In this document: positions 1-5,556 of the stretch, piece by piece
How the letters are laid out: every line of letters starts with the position of its first letter
Position numbering within the stretch: position 1 is the first letter of the stretch
Assembly: GCA_023132135.1 (NCBI GenBank)
Contig: JAGLYR010000166.1
Span: forward strand, 1-5,556
Length of the DNA stretch: 5,556 nt
DNA from: Candidatus Eiseniibacteriota bacterium
Lineage (GTDB): Bacteria > Arandabacterota > Arandabacteria > JAGLYR01
Reading direction: 5' to 3'
The notes under the pieces: model-generated
Told to the model about the DNA's origin: nothing
Seen by the model: only the letters and a program-made list of their open reading frames with translations
Database searches by the model: none
Translations under genes and position numbers: made by a program

Positions 1-49
1 GGACACCACACTGCCGTCCCCCAAAGCCCCCGGCGCTTCTCAACAACCC

Positions 50-460
50 CTATGTCCCGGGAAACCCATTACCCGGCCGAGGGGGTATCCCTACTGGGAT
101 TCTGGACAACACAATCCTCTCGAAGGCCACCGCAAGTCCAATCCCGACCCCGAACATCAGGTAATCCAGCAGATCGAATGTTCGACCAAAGAGCGGAACA
201 CCGAAATACTGCAACGTTTCCGTAACGGCGCCGATCGCGAAGACAAAGACGCCCCTGGCAATACCGCTACGTAGGACCGTTTGCCTGGCAACACCCAGAA
301 CCAGGTACATTGCAAATGGGAGCAAGATATTGATCATGTAGCCGTTGACAAAAGCCGGAAAAGGACCACGATACCTTGGACCTGTGAGGAAGTGAAGCAG
401 GCCAACGATCACTGCGATGAAAACAGCGATGACCTTACGGTTGATAAGAGATTGGCCCAT
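50..460 (-). CDS. VanZ-like integral membrane protein
   Basis: A 136-residue hydrophobic protein with about four predicted membrane helices, at roughly residues 9-26, 42-60, 68-88 and 98-117. The VanZ-family signature is visible: E81 and Q84 at the end of helix three, then G92-R93-x-F95-D96-x-x-D99 leading into a Gly-rich last helix (G104, G106, G108). VanZ was named for low-level teicoplanin resistance, but most family members sit outside van clusters and have no assigned function, so resistance should not be inferred here. The ATG at 458-460 is the first possible start, because an in-frame TGA lies one codon further upstream; the ribosome binding site is weak. The tail after residue 120 is short, Pro/Gly-rich and probably cytoplasmic or disordered. 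It lies 63 bases after lptD on the same strand without an evident terminator, so read-through from lptD is likely. Family assignment is fairly sure; role is unknown. Confidence 0.82.
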   Translation of the reverse strand: MGQSLINRKVIAVFIAVIVGLLHFLTGPRYRGPFPAFVNGYMINILLPFAMYLVLGVARQTVLRSGIARGVFVFAIGAVTETLQYFGVPLFGRTFDLLDYLMFGVGIGLAVAFERIVLSRIPVGIPPRPGNGFPGT

Positions 461-523
461 TCTTCAACTCTACGTCTGTTTGTACGGATCCCGGTCTACG
501 AGGACTGAGAGAGCCCCCTGCTT
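461..523. other. lptD to VanZ-like gene spacer
   Basis: I see no strong hairpin, T tract or promoter in these 63 bases, which favours a shared transcript for lptD and the VanZ-like gene. Only a weak purine-rich stretch precedes the VanZ-like start. Confidence 0.45.
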
Positions 524-3500
524 CTAGTAATACGAGCCCCCACCCATCCCACCGCCGCCGATCCGGCGCGCGCCGCGCTCTATGTGCAGTTCGGGATGCG
601 CCTTGATGTTGATCTTGAAGTAATAGGTCCATTGCTCATTGGAGTACTCGCCGCTGACGCGCGCTTCCCAGCAGTGGAGATCGCGGTAGAGGGTGAACTT
701 CTGGTAGGCGACTTCCTTTTCGGCCAGGTCGTAGCGGTTACCATAGACGATCTTCCAGTTCGCGGTGAGGTCCGTCTGGAAATCGGCGTTCAGCCACTGG
801 GTCGGGTCAGCGGTCGGGCTCTGTTTCGAGAAGCGGTACGCGAGAGAGAGTCTCCAGGGCTCGGTGGGCGCGGCGCCACCGCGGGCACCATTATCACGCT
901 CCAGGAGATGCTGGCGGGTTTCCTCGTCGGCGCTCGTCCCCGCAATCGATCGTCCCTGCTCCGGACTCGTCCCAATGCTGAACCCCCGCCCCGTCAGCTT
1001 GAGCGATGAGGTGAACGACCTCGATTTCAACCTCCTCTCGTCAAGATCGTGAACCGTGCTGTAGCGAAGATCGAAGGCGCGGGTGGGTTGGATCACCAGA
1101 CTTGAGTTCAGACTGCCCCACGGGTGGTCCCTGTTGTTCTCCTTGTACCGGAAGTCATAGGACGTGTTGGAGCTGAGCTGAACCACGTTGTCCAGCTTTC
1201 TAACCTCTTCCCCATCCCTGAGTTTGAGGTGGAACATGTTGGAGAGCCCGAGGTTCATGGAGCTTTGCCCCGTCAGTGTCGGGGCCCCGATCCCGCCGAT
1301 GCGATCGTAGTCGTCCCGGTCGTACTGGTCGAACTCCGGGCGGTAGGTCCATGAGGCGGTCGGTTTCAGCACGTGACGGACACCCTCGAGCTTCCCCCAT
1401 CCCGGCAGGAAGGTTCCGTAAAGGGTCGTCCCCAACCCCAGGGACGAGTTCCAGGTATTCAGCCTTGCCCAACGGTTCCCCATCTTGTCCCGGTCGAAGA
1501 GGGTCATCTCGTGCCGGAAGGACGGGCGGACATTCAGCCATCCCATCAGTTTCGGCGAACCGCCCAAAGACACCGTCACGCTGGACGCCCAGCGTTCCTC
1601 ATCCTTCGTCTTCTCAGCATCAATGTTCCAATCCCCGGAAGTCGAATCCAGCGACCGGTCCAGCGAGAATTCAACATTCTGCACATCCACAGCCTTGGCC
1701 GAGACCCTGAGGCTGGGCGCCCCCGGAATCTTCTGAGAGGAGAGTGAAAAACCGCCGCTCAGATTCTGGCTCACGTCCCTCCCGTACTCCCGGACAGTCT
1801 CCTTCCGGGACATCTGCGAGGAGAGGTCGTAGTAGATCGTCTGGTACCAGCGGGCTTCGTCCTCCTGGCCCCGCGGCGGGTTCGACAGGCGCCGCCGGAA
1901 CACCCTGAATGAGGCCTTGGGTACTGTCTGGGACACCTTGAGGTCATCCCGGGTATCGGTCTCGTTGATGTTCAGGAACTCCCGCCGGTCCATCGTCAGT
2001 GCCATGCTCCGGTCCGTCCAGCGTTGGTTCAGCGAGAGACTCGACTTCAATTCCTGGTTGATGCGATCCAAGTATGACTGGTCGATGTCGTTGGATTCGA
2101 CACGGTAGCTCTCGTCCGAGACGAAGTCCGCCCGCGCGATGAGTGACAGCTGGTCTGTCACGTTCTGGTTGTGACGGGCGCGGAGGTCCCACCGTCTCTT
2201 CTTCACTCCGCCCATTTCCGGAAACGCTGTGTAGGATCCTTCCGCATTCCCGTTGAGGAGATACCGGACGTTGTACCGGCCCCGCAAGTGCCCCGTCCAC
2301 TGCCCGTTCTCGTAGAAGTCCATCCACCCGGCCAGATCCGAGTAGTCGTTGATAGCCCAGTAGTACCCGAGATTCTTGATGAAGCGGCCCTTCTCCTTGT
2401 TGATTCCCGGCTCAAGATTAGGGACGAGGAGACCCGAATGCCGTCCCGGCTTGATGGGAAACACGTAGAAGGGAAGGGGAATCAGCGGGATGTCACGGAT
2501 GTAGAGGACGACGGGCTTGGCCACCACCTTGTCCTTCAGGTACAGCTTCATCCGCCGAGCCCGGAAGCTGTAGTGGGGCTCATCATGGTCGCAACTGGTG
2601 TACATGCCCCAGTCGGCATTCAGCTCATTCTCCCCCATCTTCCGGAGGCGCTTGCCTGTGTAGTACCCCTTGTCATACTTCGTCTTCCCGCCAAAGATGG
2701 TCCCCTGCTCGGCGCCCAGATTGTACGTCATCCGGGAACCGTCCATCCGGTCCTGCCTCTCCCACAGAACCGGCTTTTCCGTGGCCAGCATCCACTCTGC
2801 CTCGGAATCGTACTCGATGCGCCCAGCGTGGAGGCGTGTGCTCCCGAACTCGACATCGGCTTCGTCCTCCATCAAGATCATATGGTCCGGAACCAGATAC
2901 TCTATTTCCGACGCCTGGTATCTGACGTTCTCGTACACAACGCTGTCCTCAGGCGCCTCAGTGCCGTCAATGACATAGCTATAGACACCCGCCGCATCGC
3001 CCTCAACGAAAACACGGTTGAACTTCTCCTCCTCAACCGTGAGCGTGATACGATCTCCATCTATCGTATTGACCTCATCGATCTTCCGGCTTTCCTCGGG
3101 GTAGAAGACGGACCGCGCATCTCCCACAACTACGATGGTCCTGAGCTCATCGTCATCGAACAGCATCCGAATCCGATCTCCCGAGAGCATGGAGCTCTTC
3201 CGCTCACCCTGGAGCGTACGGTCCTCATGACGCCACTCAGCCAGTGCATCTCCCGCCACCAGAAGTCTCCGGACCCGGCCTTCCCGGAAATCAATCTCCA
3301 TCCGCTCGCCCGTGATGTGCCTTTCGCCCTCCTCCATCACCGGAGAACCCAGGAGAATGGCCCGCTCGTCCCGGTTGAAGAACACCGCCGAATCGCAACG
3401 CGAGATCATGTTCTCCTGGGCGATAACCACATCTCCCACCGCCGTGGCAGTCTCCCCATCGGCGGAGAAATCAATACGCACCCCTCTGACTTCCACCGGC

Positions 3501-4159
3501 GGCTCATCCCCTTTGCTCTTCAGGTACAGAACCGGCGCAGTCTCCATGTGACCCAGGCGAGTCTCCCGGTTGAAGATCAGGACTCCGCCCCGAGCTTCCA
3601 TCTCTGCATTATCGTCCTTCAGAACAACATTGCCGATGGCGTGCAAGAGCCCAACCTCGCGGTGGTAGACCAGGGAATCGGCTGTAATCCACCAGGGCGA
3701 TTCCCTGTACTCGACGCCTCCCACCAGAATCGCCCGCTTCTCTCCCACCAGGTAGCGCCCACGGTCGGCCGTGATGAGGGCACCGTCTTCCTCCAGTTCC
3801 AATCCTTCCCAGACATCCACTGTGTCCTGGTTGTAGAACGCCTCTTCGGTCCGGAGAATCATCTCGCCGTCGATCACCACCACGTTTCCCGAGAGACTCA
3901 GTTTCTTCATGTCCTCCCAGTAGCGGCCCCGCTCCGAGGTTGCCTCCGCATCCCCGTGCGTCACGCGGACGCGCCCTGTGAGGTCCCAGACCCGGATACC
4001 ATCATCCACCCAGGCGCGCAGATTGTCGGCCGTGATATGGTAGGGGATTTCGTCGTTGGATGTCTGGCCGCAGGCGTTTGAAGAGACAAGGACCATCGCC
4101 AGCCACAGGATAGCTCCCATCGCTCTCCGCAGCGGGTCCTGTCTCGAAGGTATTCCCAC
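524..4159 (-). CDS. lptD: LPS-assembly protein LptD (OstA), with extended periplasmic domain
   Basis: Outer-membrane translocon component that, with the lipoprotein LptE, inserts lipopolysaccharide into the outer leaflet. At 1211 residues it is far longer than the roughly 780 of E. coli LptD. Residues 1-30 are a signal peptide with basic R11-R12 and a hydrophobic core at 15-26. Residues about 41-520 are OstA/LptA-like short beta segments repeating about every 30 residues, often with G-D/N-V turns (G91, G176, G242, G303, G346, G387). The LptD core follows: a T-S-C motif at 521-523, then about 546-582 with a Pro-rich strand, R573, SG at 575-576 and VPN at 579-581. The rest is a barrel rich in alternating and aromatic residues. 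It includes the family-like motif around RHVLKP (928-933) and ends in a Gly-rich tail closing with Tyr-Tyr. Cysteines are C30, C255, C523 and C1163. The GTG start is preferred over the ATG at residue 14 because it supplies the basic n-region and follows a GGGAG site. Family is sure; partner and substrate detail are inferred. Confidence 0.93.
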   Translation of the reverse strand: MGIPSRQDPLRRAMGAILWLAMVLVSSNACGQTSNDEIPYHITADNLRAWVDDGIRVWDLTGRVRVTHGDAEATSERGRYWEDMKKLSLSGNVVVIDGEMILRTEEAFYNQDTVDVWEGLELEEDGALITADRGRYLVGEKRAILVGGVEYRESPWWITADSLVYHREVGLLHAIGNVVLKDDNAEMEARGGVLIFNRETRLGHMETAPVLYLKSKGDEPPVEVRGVRIDFSADGETATAVGDVVIAQENMISRCDSAVFFNRDERAILLGSPVMEEGERHITGERMEIDFREGRVRRLLVAGDALAEWRHEDRTLQGERKSSMLSGDRIRMLFDDDELRTIVVVGDARSVFYPEESRKIDEVNTIDGDRITLTVEEEKFNRVFVEGDAAGVYSYVIDGTEAPEDSVVYENVRYQASEIEYLVPDHMILMEDEADVEFGSTRLHAGRIEYDSEAEWMLATEKPVLWERQDRMDGSRMTYNLGAEQGTIFGGKTKYDKGYYTGKRLRKMGENELNADWGMYTSCDHDEPHYSFRARRMKLYLKDKVVAKPVVLYIRDIPLIPLPFYVFPIKPGRHSGLLVPNLEPGINKEKGRFIKNLGYYWAINDYSDLAGWMDFYENGQWTGHLRGRYNVRYLLNGNAEGSYTAFPEMGGVKKRRWDLRARHNQNVTDQLSLIARADFVSDESYRVESNDIDQSYLDRINQELKSSLSLNQRWTDRSMALTMDRREFLNINETDTRDDLKVSQTVPKASFRVFRRRLSNPPRGQEDEARWYQTIYYDLSSQMSRKETVREYGRDVSQNLSGGFSLSSQKIPGAPSLRVSAKAVDVQNVEFSLDRSLDSTSGDWNIDAEKTKDEERWASSVTVSLGGSPKLMGWLNVRPSFRHEMTLFDRDKMGNRWARLNTWNSSLGLGTTLYGTFLPGWGKLEGVRHVLKPTASWTYRPEFDQYDRDDYDRIGGIGAPTLTGQSSMNLGLSNMFHLKLRDGEEVRKLDNVVQLSSNTSYDFRYKENNRDHPWGSLNSSLVIQPTRAFDLRYSTVHDLDERRLKSRSFTSSLKLTGRGFSIGTSPEQGRSIAGTSADEETRQHLLERDNGARGGAAPTEPWRLSLAYRFSKQSPTADPTQWLNADFQTDLTANWKIVYGNRYDLAEKEVAYQKFTLYRDLHCWEARVSGEYSNEQWTYYFKINIKAHPELHIERGARRIGGGGMGGGSYY

Positions 4160-4163
4160 TGTG

Positions 4164-4168
4164 CTCCC
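4164..4168 (-). promoter_or_regulatory. Ribosome binding site of lptD
   Basis: GGGAG on the minus strand (within AAGGGAG), four bases before the GTG at 4159. It supports the GTG start. A rival GGAGAG precedes the internal ATG at codon 14, but starting there would remove the basic residues from the signal peptide. Confidence 0.6.
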
Positions 4169-4196
4169 TTTGGTCCGTGCGGCTGTCGAGGCACTA

Positions 4197-4217
4197 GCCT
4201 GGATTATGCACGAGTTC
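4197..4217. repeat. Copy 1 of a 21-bp intergenic motif, upstream of lptD
   Basis: This 21-bp stretch begins GCCTGGATTATGCACGA and matches 5489-5509 at 18 of 21 positions in the same orientation. It lies 37 bases upstream of the lptD start. Unlike the other copy it has no inverted partner nearby. It could be a protein-binding site, a remnant of a dispersed repeat, or part of a promoter. Confidence 0.6.
4203..4208 (-). promoter_or_regulatory. Possible -10 element upstream of lptD
   Basis: CATAAT on the minus strand matches the TATAAT consensus at five of six positions and would give a leader of about 35 bases before the lptD start. No convincing -35 box lies at the usual distance: the closest TTGACA-like hexamer, TTGGCA, is about 37 bases upstream, which is too far. 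The hexamer is also part of the repeated 21-bp motif, so the match may be coincidental. Tentative. Confidence 0.2.
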
Positions 4218-4255
4218 TGCGGTCTGGTGCTGCAGCTAGGTGATCTGCCAACACC

Positions 4256-4357
4256 CGTAAATCGTAAATGGTAAATGGCGCTCGGAGAACTGCATTGGAA
4301 TAGGCCCCTGTTTCCTTGTCTCCGTCGTTTCCTCCCATTTACGATTTACCATTTACG
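4256..4357. repeat. Inverted pair of three-unit 7-bp repeat arrays
   Basis: Three consecutive copies of SGTAAAT (S is C or G) occupy 4256-4276 as CGTAAAT, CGTAAAT, GGTAAAT. Three copies of the reverse complement, ATTTACS, occupy 4337-4357 as ATTTACG, ATTTACC, ATTTACG. In full register the arms pair over 23 positions (4256-4278 with 4335-4357) with two mismatches. In a register shifted by one unit, 15 bases pair perfectly (4257-4271 with 4335-4349). The 56-base core between the arms has no coding signal. The element fills much of the gap between the ABC ATPase gene and lptD and starts 18 bases past the ATPase stop. Being transcribed with that gene it could form a 3' hairpin, but no T tract follows. 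It resembles a small dispersed intergenic element or a cruciform-forming site; its role is unknown. Confidence 0.8.
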
Positions 4358-4375
4358 TCCCTCCAGCCTCGTCAC

Positions 4376-5473
4376 CTACACCAGTGCCTCTTGGGTCTTG
4401 GCATCAAAAAAGTGCACGCGCTCAGGGTTGATTTCCAGCATGATCTCGTCCGCGACAGACACGCTCCGGGCCGCCGCCACGCGGCACACCATCGGGTGCC
4501 CATCAACCACCACGTGCAGAAGCTGCTCGTTTCCCACTGGTTCGACCACATCCACACTACCCTTGAACGTGGATCCGCCTTGGCTTTTCCCATCTGTCAC
4601 GAGATGGATGTCTTCGGGCCGAATCCCCAGGATGACCTCCCGGCCCCCGCCGACATCTGGACGGGAGCGAATCCTCTCGGGCACCGGCACGGTGAGCTGC
4701 CCGGCGCGAAACTCCCCGCCACTCTCGGCAACGAGCTGCCCCTCCACGAAGTTCATACTGGGACTCCCGAGGAACCCGGCCACAAACCGGTTGGCAGGCT
4801 GGTCGTAGAGGCGCATCGGGGTATCAACCTGCTGAATCCGACCATTGTTGATCACGGCAATCCGATCCCCCAGGGTCATGGCCTCCACCTGATCATGGGT
4901 TACGTAGATCACGGTGGCCTGAAGGCGCTGGTGGAGTCTGGAGATCTCGATTCGCATCAGGGCGCGGAGCGCAGCATCCAGGTTCGACAAAGGCTCATCA
5001 AAGAGAAAAACCTTGGGGTTGCGGACGATGGCTCGCCCCACAGCCACGCGCTGGCGCTGGCCTCCCGAGAGTGCCCTGGGCTTCCGATCCAGAAGATCTT
5101 CAAGACCCAGGATCGTCGCGGCATCCCGCACGCGCGTCCGGATCTCGTCCTTGGGCAGCTTCCGCACCTTGAGGCCGAAAGCCATGTTGTCGTAGACCGA
5201 CATGTGAGGATAGAGGGCGTAGTTCTGGAACACCATAGCCACATCGCGATCCTTGGGCGATACATCGTTGACCACTCGTTCTCCAATCCGGATTTCCCCT
5301 GTCGTAGCTTCTTCCAGACCGGCGATCATCCGAAGAACCGTCGACTTGCCACAGCCCGAAGGTCCGACCAGGACCATCAATTCCCGATCGGCAATCTCGA
5401 GACTCACATCGTCAACGGCAACGACGTCGCCTGCGAAAACCTTGGAAACATTCTTGATGACAACTCCGGCCAT
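4376..5473 (-). CDS. ugpC: ABC importer ATPase, MalK/UgpC/MsmK family
   Basis: A 365-residue nucleotide-binding subunit that would drive a carbohydrate-class (CUT1-type) importer from the cytoplasmic face of the inner membrane. All catalytic motifs are intact: Walker A GPSGCGKST at 37-45, Q-loop Q83, signature LSGGQ at 135-139, Walker B VFLFDE at 155-160 with catalytic E160, D-loop SNLD at 163-166 and switch histidine H193. Residues about 235-360 form the C-terminal TOBE/regulatory region of this family, with GIRPEDI at 283-289. Length is normal for the family. The ATG at 5471-5473 is chosen because GGAGG lies five bases upstream; a GTG ten codons earlier would fall inside an inverted repeat. 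No permease or binding protein is present. Because one such ATPase can serve several transporters (as MsmK does), it may be shared. Substrate cannot be told from this subunit alone: maltose, other sugars and glycerol-3-phosphate are all possible, so the symbol reflects family only. Confidence 0.93.
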   Translation of the reverse strand: MAGVVIKNVSKVFAGDVVAVDDVSLEIADRELMVLVGPSGCGKSTVLRMIAGLEEATTGEIRIGERVVNDVSPKDRDVAMVFQNYALYPHMSVYDNMAFGLKVRKLPKDEIRTRVRDAATILGLEDLLDRKPRALSGGQRQRVAVGRAIVRNPKVFLFDEPLSNLDAALRALMRIEISRLHQRLQATVIYVTHDQVEAMTLGDRIAVINNGRIQQVDTPMRLYDQPANRFVAGFLGSPSMNFVEGQLVAESGGEFRAGQLTVPVPERIRSRPDVGGGREVILGIRPEDIHLVTDGKSQGGSTFKGSVDVVEPVGNEQLLHVVVDGHPMVCRVAAARSVSVADEIMLEINPERVHFFDAKTQEALV

Positions 5474-5478
5474 AGGAT

Positions 5479-5483
5479 CCTCC
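5479..5483 (-). promoter_or_regulatory. Ribosome binding site of the ABC ATPase gene
   Basis: GGAGG on the minus strand, five bases before the ATG at 5473. It is the strongest Shine-Dalgarno in the window and decides the start in favour of this ATG over the upstream in-frame GTG at 5503. It lies only five bases below the foot of the inverted repeat at 5489-5534. Confidence 0.8.
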
Positions 5484-5488
5484 AATTG

Positions 5489-5509
5489 GCCTGGACTATG
5501 CACGAATCC
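5489..5509. repeat. Copy 2 of the 21-bp intergenic motif, upstream of the ABC ATPase gene
   Basis: This stretch begins GCCTGGACTATGCACGA and differs from 4197-4217 at three positions. It lies 15 bases upstream of the ATPase start and forms the left half of the inverted repeat at 5489-5534. Confidence 0.6.
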
Positions 5510-5534
5510 GGATGGATTCGCACCCAGTCCAGGC
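5489..5534 (-). repeat. Two-tier inverted repeat in the leader of the ABC ATPase gene
   Basis: An outer arm of nine bases, GCCTGGACT (5489-5497), pairs perfectly with AGTCCAGGC (5526-5534). An inner arm of seven bases, CGAATCC (5503-5509), pairs perfectly with GGATTCG (5514-5520) around a four-base loop. Five unpaired bases on each side separate the two tiers, so the structure is symmetrical. It ends five bases before the Shine-Dalgarno sequence. In the mRNA it could form a leader hairpin; in DNA it could be an operator. No U tract follows, so it is not a standard terminator. Confidence 0.75.
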
Positions 5535-5556
5535 AGAGCAATAGAGAAGTAGACAA

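Noticed and set aside
1-49. Terminator or G-quadruplex downstream of the VanZ-like gene
   Set aside because: The minus strand has three runs of four to five G, but no fourth run of comparable length and no clear stem with a T tract.
2171-4081. Open frame of 636 codons on the plus strand, antisense to lptD
   Set aside because: It lies wholly within lptD on the opposite strand, shows no recognisable domain, signal or membrane pattern, and is best explained as a codon-bias shadow of a strong gene.
4256-4357. CRISPR array
   Set aside because: The units are only seven bases, directly adjoining within each array and inverted between arrays, with no regular spacers.
4256-4357. Rho-independent terminator of the ABC ATPase gene
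   Set aside because: The stem is A/T-rich with a 56-base loop and no T tract follows on the minus strand, so it lacks the standard form. Some role in 3'-end formation is not excluded.
4160-4375. tRNA or small RNA gene in the large gap
   Set aside because: No cloverleaf, T-loop consensus or known RNA motif was seen; the repeats account for the visible structure.
5474-5503. GTG start ten codons upstream for the ABC ATPase
   Set aside because: It falls inside the inverted repeat. The family's usual N-terminus begins at the ATG at 5473, which has a strong GGAGG at proper spacing.

Overview
The window is 5.5 kb of moderately GC-rich bacterial DNA with three genes, all on the minus strand. In transcription order (high to low coordinates) they are a MalK/UgpC-type ABC transporter ATPase (5473-4376), a very large LptD/OstA outer-membrane LPS-assembly protein (4159-524) and a small VanZ-like membrane protein (460-50). 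LptD implies a diderm (Gram-negative-type) cell envelope. Its unusually long periplasmic part, the GTG start and the composition would suit a less-studied diderm lineage such as Gemmatimonadota, Latescibacterota or Eisenbacteria. That placement is inference, and the sequence does not settle the taxon.

Layout. 5474-5556 is the 5' leader of the ATPase gene. It holds a two-tier inverted repeat (5489-5534) just ahead of a strong Shine-Dalgarno sequence. 4160-4375 is a 216-base gap between the ATPase gene and lptD. It holds a pair of inverted arrays of three 7-bp units (4256-4276 and 4337-4357) and a second copy (4197-4217) of a 21-bp motif also found in the ATPase leader (5489-5509). 461-523 is a 63-base gap between lptD and the VanZ-like gene with no clear terminator, so the two may be co-transcribed. 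1-49 lies downstream of the VanZ-like gene. It is rich in C runs on the plus strand and shows no gene.

How the genes relate. LptD would place lipopolysaccharide in the outer leaflet of the outer membrane. The VanZ-like protein is an inner-membrane protein of unknown role that may share the lptD transcript. The ATPase would energise an inner-membrane importer, probably for a sugar or a glycerol phosphate, whose permeases and binding protein are not in this window. I see no direct functional link between the ATPase and lptD.

The genes belong to recognised families. The less ordinary material is the long LptD periplasmic slide, its cysteine pattern and the small intergenic repeats. I see no CRISPR array, transposase, tRNA, rRNA or defence system.
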